NCBI RefSeq assembly: GCF_000577245.1
Contig: NZ_CBYO010000004.1
Coordinates: 1-64,000 of the forward strand
Source: Paucisalibacillus algeriensis
Lineage (GTDB): Bacteria > Bacillota > Bacilli > Bacillales > Amphibacillaceae
DNA length: 64,000 nt
Reading direction: 5' to 3'
In this document: positions 57,686-64,000 of the stretch, in pieces
Layout of the letters: every line of letters begins with the position of its first letter
Numbering within the stretch: the stretch's first letter is position 1
Program-made: the position numbers and the translations under genes
The notes under the pieces: generated by a model
Database searches by the model: none
What the model saw: only the letters and a program-made list of their open reading frames with translations
What the model was told of the DNA's origin: nothing

Positions 57686-58702
57686 ATGAACAAATTATTA
57701 GATAGAAAAGTAGAAGAAGTTGTTTCAGAAGTAGGTTTTTCAGGAGTGATACAGGTTCATCATAACGGTACTGTTTTGCATGAATCAGCACATGGCTATT
57801 CCAATCGATCGGAGAAATTAAAAAATACACCGAATACACGATTTGGAATTGCATCAGGTTGCAAAGTCTTCACTGCGGTAGGTATCGGTATTTTAGTAGA
57901 TGAAGGGAAATTATCCTTCCAAACTAGATTGGAAGATTGCTTGGATATTGACTTTCCTCATTTCTCTAAGGATGTCACCATTCAACATTTACTCACACAT
58001 ACTTCTGGAATGCCGGATTACTTTGATGAGTCTGTCATGGAGGATTTTGCTGAGCTTTGGTTAGAACGGCCAATGTACTTGATGCAAAATCTGAAAGACT
58101 TTCTGCCAATGTTTCAAAGTCGTGAAATGATTTTCAATCCAGGTGAAAAGTTCCACTATAATAATGCCGGTTTTATCGTGTTAGGGCTTGTTATTGAACA
58201 AATTTCTGGCATGAGCTTTACCGACTTTATCGAATCAAAAGTATTTGCAAAAGCGGGGATGAACCATTCAGGTTATTTCTCTTTAGACCAATTACCTGGG
58301 GATACTGCAATTGGTTATATAGATGATAAGGAGAATGGAACTTGGAAAAGCAATATCTACTCCATACCAGTCAAAGGTGGAGCTGATGGTGGTGCATTTA
58401 TTACAGCTGACGATATGATGAAGTTTTGGAATGCATTATTTGGTAATAAACTTTTATCCAAAGATACAACAGAAAAACTTCTAACACCACATGCTGAAAG
58501 TGGCGAAGATGAGTATTATGGTTATGGAATTTGGATTGATATGCAGGACGGTAATATAACAAGACAACATGTTATGGGATATGATCCTGGCGTTAATTTC
58601 CATGCTGCTGTATATCCAAACGGCCATAAGGTAGTAATTACTTCTAACCAGAGTGATGGAGCCTACGATATCATGCTAGCAATAGAAGAAGTTATTTCTT
58701 AG
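57686..58702 (+). CDS. Serine hydrolase, beta-lactamase class C / PBP4*-like
   Basis: A 338-residue protein with the class C beta-lactamase fold. The SxxK motif is ASGCKVFTA (SGCK, about 55-58), the YxN motif is HYNNAGF (about 152-154) and a KTG-box equivalent is PVKGGADGG near 231. There is no signal peptide, so it is probably cytoplasmic and may act as an esterase or peptidase, not as a true beta-lactamase. Lead ATG 57686 follows AAAGGGAGG. An MFS gene follows 66 bases later. Confidence 0.86.
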   Translation: MNKLLDRKVEEVVSEVGFSGVIQVHHNGTVLHESAHGYSNRSEKLKNTPNTRFGIASGCKVFTAVGIGILVDEGKLSFQTRLEDCLDIDFPHFSKDVTIQHLLTHTSGMPDYFDESVMEDFAELWLERPMYLMQNLKDFLPMFQSREMIFNPGEKFHYNNAGFIVLGLVIEQISGMSFTDFIESKVFAKAGMNHSGYFSLDQLPGDTAIGYIDDKENGTWKSNIYSIPVKGGADGGAFITADDMMKFWNALFGNKLLSKDTTEKLLTPHAESGEDEYYGYGIWIDMQDGNITRQHVMGYDPGVNFHAAVYPNGHKVVITSNQSDGAYDIMLAIEEVIS

Positions 58703-58720
58703 CGGTAGGCACATATTCCA

Positions 58721-58758
58721 CCTCTACTACATATCTTTAAAGAAGATATACGTAGAGG
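58721..58758 (+). promoter_or_regulatory. Hairpin that includes the ribosome site region of the MFS gene
   Basis: CCTCTAC (58721-58727) pairs with GTAGAGG (58752-58758), and ATATCTT with AAGATAT inside. The right arm is continuous with GAGGAGTGGG before ATG 58769, so pairing would cover the ribosome binding site. No T run, so it is not a terminator. Confidence 0.55.
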
Positions 58759-58768
58759 AGTGGGAGAA

Positions 58769-59965
58769 ATGGCTGAGATAGCATCTTTGCAACATGCATC
58801 TGATAAGAATTCTACGGGAATAATTACTTTTATCTTGTTTTGGTGTGCTTTAATTGTGGTATCTAGTGCATATGTAACGACACCACTCTTTTCTGTCTTT
58901 GAAAATACGTTTCAAGTATCGAAAACGATGTCTGCTTGGACTAGCAGCTCGTTTTCTTTTTTTTATGCAGTGGGATTCTTATTGTTTGGTCCACTAGCTG
59001 ATCGAATTGGAAGGAAACCGGTTATTTTGTTTGGGTTAGCCTCTTTAGCGATTGTAACACCATTTATTGGTTTAACGCATAGCTTTGGAGGACTTGTAGC
59101 ACTACGAGGTTTACAGGGGTTTATTGCATCAACATTTGCACCATCTGCCTTGGCATACGCTTTTGATGTTATTCCATCAAAAAAACTGGTGACAACTATT
59201 GGATTTATCAGTTTTGGATACGTGACATCCGGAATAATAGGGCAAGTGCTAGCCGATGTATTATACCAATGGGGAAGTTGGGAATTGGTCTTTTATGTAT
59301 TCGGAGTTTTGTATTTCCTTACATTTTTAGCTGTGTTACTACTTTTACCAACACCAAATAAGCTAAATCATAAAGAAGGAATTAAGTTTTATGTTTACCA
59401 TAGTAAGTTAATTTTTAAGCAGAGAAATTTTTTATTAATCTATGCCATAACGATTATGCTTTTGTTAACTTTTATGGGAATGTATACGTTATTGGGGAGT
59501 TTCCTAGGTGGGGAACCTTTCCATATGAATGAAAAAGAAATTTTAGGTATAAGAGCAATTGGTATTATTGGCATGTTGATATCACCGTTTGTAGGTATGG
59601 TTGTCAAGAAAATTGGGGTGCTCACAACATTAAGAACTGGTCTAATATTATCAGCTATTGGCCTGTTCCTTATAGGAATTGGAGATAGTATTGTCTTTCT
59701 TATCCTGATGAGTATCATTTTTGTATTTGGTATATCATTAATTTTCCCGGCAATTATGGTACTAATAGGTGAACTAGGTGGAGAGAGAAGGGCACTTGCC
59801 AATGCTTACTACGCGTTTATCCTATTTTTGGGCGCGATGCTCGGACCAATCGTGGCGATATATTTATTGACCATAGGAAGTTACTTTACAACATTTTTAA
59901 TACTTTCACTCATGTTGGTAGTAGGCTTTATCTTATCGGTGTTTATAAAAGTTAAGCTATCCTAG
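58769..59965 (+). CDS. MFS transporter
   Basis: A 398-residue major facilitator protein with 12 predicted helices. The loop 2-3 motif GPLADRIGRKPVILFG (about 75-90) is the family signature; LRGLQGFIASTFAPSALAYAF is the fourth-helix motif of drug/H+ antiporters (DHA1 family). It is most like Bacillus YybF/YwoG/YfiS-type exporters, but the substrate cannot be told. ATG 58769 has GGAG 8 bases upstream. The ribosome site can be masked by a hairpin. Confidence 0.88.
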   Translation: MAEIASLQHASDKNSTGIITFILFWCALIVVSSAYVTTPLFSVFENTFQVSKTMSAWTSSSFSFFYAVGFLLFGPLADRIGRKPVILFGLASLAIVTPFIGLTHSFGGLVALRGLQGFIASTFAPSALAYAFDVIPSKKLVTTIGFISFGYVTSGIIGQVLADVLYQWGSWELVFYVFGVLYFLTFLAVLLLLPTPNKLNHKEGIKFYVYHSKLIFKQRNFLLIYAITIMLLLTFMGMYTLLGSFLGGEPFHMNEKEILGIRAIGIIGMLISPFVGMVVKKIGVLTTLRTGLILSAIGLFLIGIGDSIVFLILMSIIFVFGISLIFPAIMVLIGELGGERRALANAYYAFILFLGAMLGPIVAIYLLTIGSYFTTFLILSLMLVVGFILSVFIKVKLS

Positions 59966-59982
59966 GAGATTCCCAGGATAGC
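59956..59982. terminator. Bidirectional terminator between MFS and pepT genes
   Basis: GCTATCCT (59956-59963) pairs with AGGATAGC (59975-59982), with GGA/TCC inside, followed by CCTTTCGTTTTATTTT on the plus strand. Confidence 0.8.
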
Positions 59983-59991
59983 CCTTTCGTT

Positions 59992-61221
59992 TTATTTTGC
60001 TTCAAACAATTTACAAATCTCTACGATAACTTCAGTTGATTTAATCATATTATCTACAGAGATGTATTCAAATTTTCCATGGAAGTTTTCTCCACCTGTG
60101 AAAATGTTTGGTGTTGGTAATCCCATATATGATAATTGTGAACCATCTGTACCGCCACGAACTGGTTCGATAATTGGTTCAATATCAAGATTTTGCATTG
60201 CTTGTTTGGCAACTTCTACAATTTCCATTACCGGTTCAATTTTTTCACGCATATTGTAGTATTGGTCATTCATTTCTAGTTCAACACTAGCTTCACCGTA
60301 CTTAGCTTTCATTTCTTCAACAAATCCTGTTAGTGTCGCTTTCTTATTTTCAAACTTTTCACGATCATGGTCACGAATGATGTAGTAAACACGAGTGTTT
60401 TCTACGTCGCCATTAATGGAGATAAGGTGATAAAAGCCTTCATATCCTTCTGTTTGTTCAGGGGATTCCTGTTCTGGAAACTTACTTATAAATTCTGCCG
60501 CCATTTTACCAGCGTTCACCATTTTATTTTTTGCAGTTCCGGGGTGGACACTGTTCCCCTTAAACGAAACTTTTGCTGCTGCTGCATTGAAACTTTCGTA
60601 TTGAAGTTCCCCTAGCGGACCACCATCTATGGTATATGCGAAATCGGCGTTAAAGCGTTCGACATTAAATTTATGTGGTCCACGACCAATTTCCTCATCT
60701 GGAGTGAAAGCAACACGTATTTTTCCATGTTTCACTTCAGGATGTTTAATTAAATAATCCATTGCTGTCATGATTTCAGCAATACCAGCTTTGTTATCAG
60801 CACCTAATAGAGTTGTACCGTCAGTTGTAATTAATGTGTGTCCCTTATAACTAGGCAGCTCAGGGAACTCTTTTGCAGATAATACTACATTTAGTTCTTT
60901 GTTTAAAACAATGTCATTTCCATCAAAGTTTTCCACGATTTGTGGCTTAACATTTTTTCCAGTAAAATCAGTAGCTGTATCTACGTGAGCAAGGAATCCA
61001 ATTGTTGGTACTTCTTTATCGGTGTTAGAAGGTAGGGTTGCAAATACATACCCGTTTGCATCGATTGTTACGTCTTGCATACCGATTTCGTTTAACTCAT
61101 TAACAAGTAGTTTAGCTAAGTCTAATTGACCGGGAGTAGACGGGGTTGTTTCATTATCCTCATTTGATTGTGTATCTACTTTTACATATGTAGTAAAACG
61201 TTTGATAATATCCTTTTTCAA
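59992..61221 (-). CDS. pepT: Peptidase T (tripeptide aminopeptidase)
   Basis: A 409-residue zinc aminopeptidase of family M20B that removes the N-terminal residue of tripeptides. Motifs: [11 protein letters not shown] (metal His/Asp near 80), [11 protein letters not shown] (metal Asp near 140), [14 protein letters not shown] (catalytic and metal Glu near 175), [18 protein letters not shown] near 196 and [17 protein letters not shown] with the last metal His near 380. Length fits PepT (408-410). The start is TTG at 61221, 9 bases from AAGGAG. It is monocistronic. Confidence 0.95.
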   Translation of the reverse strand: MKKDIIKRFTTYVKVDTQSNEDNETTPSTPGQLDLAKLLVNELNEIGMQDVTIDANGYVFATLPSNTDKEVPTIGFLAHVDTATDFTGKNVKPQIVENFDGNDIVLNKELNVVLSAKEFPELPSYKGHTLITTDGTTLLGADNKAGIAEIMTAMDYLIKHPEVKHGKIRVAFTPDEEIGRGPHKFNVERFNADFAYTIDGGPLGELQYESFNAAAAKVSFKGNSVHPGTAKNKMVNAGKMAAEFISKFPEQESPEQTEGYEGFYHLISINGDVENTRVYYIIRDHDREKFENKKATLTGFVEEMKAKYGEASVELEMNDQYYNMREKIEPVMEIVEVAKQAMQNLDIEPIIEPVRGGTDGSQLSYMGLPTPNIFTGGENFHGKFEYISVDNMIKSTEVIVEICKLFEAK

Positions 61222-61376
61222 TGTTATTCGCTCCTTGTTGGAAAATTGTTTTAATATGGAAATAATTATACCGTATTCCGAAATATTTAGGAAACTTAAA
61301 AACTAAGAAAGGAAAGGAAAATAATAGATTAATGGCGAATTAGTTATATATAGTAGTCCATACAAGGAGGATTTTC

Positions 61377-62228
61377 ATGTCATATCTAATCAGTATTGAA
61401 GAGTGTGTAGAAAAGTTATTATCAGGTAATCCTGAAATGGTGATAGTGGATGCTCGATTTCAATTAAATAACCCAGAAGCTGGGAGGGAAGCATACAATG
61501 AATCGCATCTTCCAGGGGCGGTATATTTTGATTTAGAAGAAGATTTGTCTAATACACCCGGTGAGCACGGTGGAAACCATCCATTGCCAGACGTAGATGT
61601 TTTTGCAGAAAAGCTAGGTAGAGCGGGAATTGATCAAGACACAACGGTAATTGTTTATGATAATGGAAATGATATGTTTGCACCTCGGTTCTGGTGGAAT
61701 TTGTATTATATGGGCCATAACCATGTGTATATTTTAGAAGGTGGATTTGAAGCTTGGATTAAAGCGGGCCATTCTGTAACAAATGAAGTACCACATAAAA
61801 AGGCAAAAACATTCATTCCCAGTCCACGTTCAGGAGAAATAGTAGATATTGATAGAATTAGGGAAAATATACATAGTAAGACAGCTACTTTAATTGATTC
61901 TAGAGGCTATGATCGATATCTAGGAAAGACGGAGCCATTATATAAAAAAGCAGGGCATATACCAGGTGCTAAAAACTACTTTTGGATGAATATTCTGGAT
62001 GAGAACGGAAATTGGAAGCGCAAAGAAGAATTAGAAAAACATTTTGCTAAACTAGATAAAACAAAGGAAATCATTGTTTCTTGTGGTTCAGGTGTTTCCG
62101 CAACACCAAATGTAATTGCGCTGAAAATAGCTGGTTTTTCAAATGTTAAGTTATATCCAGGAAGCTTTAGTGATTGGATTTCTTACGAAGAAAATGAAGT
62201 AGAAACAAAGGATGAAACAAATGACTAA
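61377..62228 (+). CDS. Sulfurtransferase (tandem rhodanese; thiosulfate/3-mercaptopyruvate type)
   Basis: A 283-residue protein with two rhodanese domains. The first (about 1-135) has IVDARFQLNNPEAGREAYNESHLPGAVYFDLEEDLS and no active Cys. The second (about 150-275) has LIDSRGYDRYLGKTEPLYKKAGHIPGAKN and the active-site loop SCGSGVSA, with Cys at about residue 238. It transfers sulfane sulfur to cyanide or another thiol acceptor; the loop is closer to 3-mercaptopyruvate sulfurtransferases (CGSGVSA). AAGGAGG precedes ATG. It overlaps the tag gene by 8 bases. Confidence 0.92.
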   Translation: MSYLISIEECVEKLLSGNPEMVIVDARFQLNNPEAGREAYNESHLPGAVYFDLEEDLSNTPGEHGGNHPLPDVDVFAEKLGRAGIDQDTTVIVYDNGNDMFAPRFWWNLYYMGHNHVYILEGGFEAWIKAGHSVTNEVPHKKAKTFIPSPRSGEIVDIDRIRENIHSKTATLIDSRGYDRYLGKTEPLYKKAGHIPGAKNYFWMNILDENGNWKRKEELEKHFAKLDKTKEIIVSCGSGVSATPNVIALKIAGFSNVKLYPGSFSDWISYEENEVETKDETND

Positions 62229-62781
62229 AAAACGATGTGCATGGGTACCTGAAGAAGATTTGTTATACAGGGATTATCATGATAATGAATGGGGAAGACC
62301 TGTTCACGATGATCAAAAATTATTTGAGATGTTAATCTTGGAAGGTGCTCAGGCTGGCCTTAGTTGGATTACCATTCTTAGAAGACGAGAAAATTACCGG
62401 GATGCATTTGATCAATTCGATCCAACTATAATCTCAAATTATGATGAGGAAAAAATTCAATCCCTTTTAACAAATGAGGGAATCATTCGTAATGAGAGAA
62501 AGATACGTTCTGTCGTTGCTAATGCAAGAGCATTTCTAAAGGTAAAAGAAGAATTCGGGAGCTTTGATACATATATATGGAGTTTTGTTGGTGGGGAGCC
62601 AATTTTAAACCACTGGAAGAGTAGTGGTGAAGTACCTGCTCAAACAGAGAAGTCCCAAGCAATGAGTAAGGATTTGAAGAAACGTGGTTTTAACTTCGTT
62701 GGTCCAACTATTTGCTATGCATTTATGCAAGCAACAGGAATGGTAAATGACCATACAGAGGATTGCTATCTTTACGTATAA
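62221..62781 (+). CDS. tag: DNA-3-methyladenine glycosylase I
   Basis: A 186-residue base-excision repair glycosylase that removes 3-methyladenine. Motifs: CAWVPEEDLLYRDYHDNEWGRPVHDD (about 4-29, with a zinc Cys at 4), ILEGAQAGLSWITILRRRENYRDAFD with the catalytic Glu, GFNFVGPTICYAFMQATGMVNDH with the zinc-ligand His, and a C-terminal Cys (EDCYLYV). ATG 62221 overlaps the sulfurtransferase by 8 bases and has AAAGG 9 bases upstream; an ATG at 62212 is ahead of a site. Confidence 0.93.
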   Translation: MTKKRCAWVPEEDLLYRDYHDNEWGRPVHDDQKLFEMLILEGAQAGLSWITILRRRENYRDAFDQFDPTIISNYDEEKIQSLLTNEGIIRNERKIRSVVANARAFLKVKEEFGSFDTYIWSFVGGEPILNHWKSSGEVPAQTEKSQAMSKDLKKRGFNFVGPTICYAFMQATGMVNDHTEDCYLYV

Positions 62782-62825
62782 TAGGCTCTACGGGTGGTTA
62801 CGGAGTAGAAGGTATTATACATGTA

Positions 62826-63373
62826 GATAGAAAATGTGCGGTAACCATTTAAATATTTATGAAGCTAGGAACTACCGATCCGGCAGAATACTCCGCTTTC
62901 CGCGGGCGGCTGGTGAGCCTCCTCGTGCGATCGCACTGTGGGGTCTCACCTATGCCTATCCTCCCGCAGGAGTCTCCGTATTCTGCCTACGCTAGTAATC
63001 TTTTCTAGATAATGATTGTTAATGTATTATTTAGTGGAGTAAACTGTTTACGCAATGCTAGCGTAGGTAATACACGGAGACTTCTCGAAAATAAAAAACG
63101 ATTTTCTTCGTGCGATGTTAATGCTGCCGAAGCTTTCCTTGGGACTGCGCTTACTCGCCCATCGTAAACCATTGTCCAGGGAATAGCACGTGTCCGAAGT
63201 CCCCGCAGCGGCGGTCTTTCCGCGAGGAGGCTGAGGCCGTGTCTGCGGCAAGGTAGACACTGCGAGGTATTTTCGAGCAGATGTCGCACTTGTGCTGGAA
63301 GTGAAAGCGGAGTGTATTTCCGTAGCGGGTCAGATGCTCTAACAAGAATCTTAAGTACCGCACAGTTTCTATC
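62826..63373. mobile_element. MITE-like repeat element B (about 548 bases), terminal inverted repeats
   Basis: The ends GATAGAAAATGTGCGGTA (62826-62843) and, on the other strand, GATAGAAACTGTGCGGTA (63373-63356) match at 17 of 18 bases. The left GC-rich part (62880-63000) is a near-identical inverted copy of 40741-40860. The right part repeats 40664-40720 in inverted form but is broken by about 250 extra bases. No protein-coding frame is credible. It fills most of the gap 62782-63498. Confidence 0.65.
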
Positions 63374-63409
63374 AAATCTGCAACAAATTTCACAAAACAG
63401 CTAAAAAGA

Positions 63410-63461
63410 AAATCCGAATAAATTAGTATTCAGATGGATGAATTCTAATTTATTCGGATTT
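63410..63461 (-). terminator. Terminator of the chemoreceptor gene
   Basis: AAATCCGAATAAATTAG (63410-63426) pairs perfectly with CTAATTTATTCGGATTT (63445-63461); on the minus strand a T run follows. Confidence 0.88.
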
Positions 63462-63498
63462 CTCTTTGGCTGGACCAGTTTGACTAGCTGTTTTTCAT

Positions 63499-64000
63499 CT
63501 AAGCTAACTTAAATACCTTTAGCTCATCATTTAGGTGTTCTGCAAGCTTTTCTAGTTCCTCAGCGCTACTGGATACTTCTTCCATCGAGCTGAATGTCTG
63601 CTGTGCAGATGCTGCTGCCTGTTCTACACCTGCTGCGGATTCTTCTGATACAGCTGCTATTTCCTCAATTAAATTATTCATATCACTACTATTGCCAGCA
63701 ATTTCTCTAAGGTTTGTTGAGATGGCTGAAATTTTTGCTGCCATCTCAGTCACGGAATTGTGGATTATAGCAAAGTTCTTACCAGTTTCCTCGACTTGTG
63801 CAGTACCTTCCTTAACCTCTGTGTAACCATTATTGAGTGATTCAACTACACTACCAGTTTCCTTTTGAATACTGGTTACAATTGTAGTGATCTCTCCTAC
63901 GGACGAACCTACTTGTTCAGAAAGCTTTCTAACCTCTTCTGCGACCACTGCAAAACCTTTTCCATGTTCTCCAGCTCTAGCTGCTTCAATAGCCGCATTC
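63499..64000 (-). CDS. Methyl-accepting chemotaxis protein, C-terminal part (cut by the window edge)
   Basis: The last 166 codons of a chemoreceptor; the N-terminus lies beyond position 64000. The hairpin tip that contacts CheA and CheW is visible at the edge: [27 protein letters not shown] long coiled-coil then follows with methylation-type E/Q/A-rich heptads ([32 protein letters not shown]) to the end ELKVFKLA. The sensing domain, and so the ligand, is unseen. The gene is on the minus strand and ends at TAG 63499. Confidence 0.93.
   Translation of the reverse strand, partial: NAAIEAARAGEHGKGFAVVAEEVRKLSEQVGSSVGEITTIVTSIQKETGSVVESLNNGYTEVKEGTAQVEETGKNFAIIHNSVTEMAAKISAISTNLREIAGNSSDMNNLIEEIAAVSEESAAGVEQAAASAQQTFSSMEEVSSSAEELEKLAEHLNDELKVFKLA

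Noticed and set aside
57686-58702. True beta-lactamase
   Set aside because: No signal peptide and an SGCK active-site motif in a PBP4*-like frame; resistance cannot be claimed from sequence.
63005-63393. Three overlapping minus-strand frames near the right end
   Set aside because: They lie in the GC-rich repeat element B, overlap one another in different frames and show no domain.

Overview
The window looks like chromosomal DNA of a low-GC, endospore-forming Bacillaceae of the Oceanobacillus/Ornithinibacillus/Virgibacillus kind. The grounds are AT-rich sequence, strong AGGAGG-type ribosome binding sites with many TTG and GTG starts, sporulation-type genes (CotF-like coat protein, YfhD, YrzI, a DacF-like carboxypeptidase, a YisP-like prenyl enzyme), a LtaS-type synthase, and SelD/MnmH. 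Genus is inference; no rRNA or other marker is present. Genes lie on both strands in short operons, mostly closed by clear intrinsic terminators.

Layout: 1-95 is one end of an IS3-type insertion sequence. 0.2-4.6 kb holds an AI-2E-type permease, a lipoprotein, a YisP-like synthase and two small minus-strand genes. 4.7-10.2 kb holds two ABC-2 export systems: ATPase-permease-TetR, with paired operators, and a degenerate-ABC/LytTR regulator followed by ATPase-permease. 10.2-21.8 kb holds prolyl oligopeptidase, DUF4870 behind an ECF-type promoter, YqcI/YcgG, a beta-helix protein, tRNA-Ala(GGC), a Nudix hydrolase, a DUF4309-NagZ fusion and a YhcR-like multidomain nuclease/nucleotidase. 21.9-24.6 kb is an ECF sigma factor with a membrane partner carrying predicted extracytoplasmic ankyrin repeats. 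24.7-35.5 kb holds YhdT-PanF, a DCC protein, DUF4097, acetoacetate-CoA ligase (with a cre site inside its promoter), PfpI, small genes, an LTA synthase and YitT.

35.5-44 kb holds AIM24-like protein, a monomeric aconitase with an unlisted 56-aa zinc-finger gene, CotF, an MBL hydrolase, a MITE-like element, selD-mnmH and exoA. 44-49.4 kb is a ytr-like operon: GntR regulator, two ABC systems and an extracytoplasmic protein, behind three copies of one operator. 49.4-63.5 kb holds thioredoxin-like, D,D-carboxypeptidase and D-Ala-D-Ala ligase genes, a cluster of tiny ORFs with strong expression signals, a nitroreductase under a Fur-like box, a VanY-like lipoprotein, a serine hydrolase followed by an MFS exporter, peptidase T, sulfurtransferase-Tag, and a second copy of the MITE-like repeat. 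The right edge cuts a chemoreceptor.

Themes are cell-envelope maintenance and stress (LTA synthesis, two D,D-carboxypeptidases, Ddl, NagZ, ECF sigma, four ABC export systems with dedicated regulators) and catabolic supply (acetoacetate activation, aconitase, pantothenate uptake). The most unusual items are the sigma factor/ankyrin anti-sigma pair, the ABC-LytTR protein with eroded ATPase motifs, the tiny-ORF cluster at 53.2-53.9 kb, and the two inverted-repeat-bounded elements. All calls come from reading the sequence; no database search was run.
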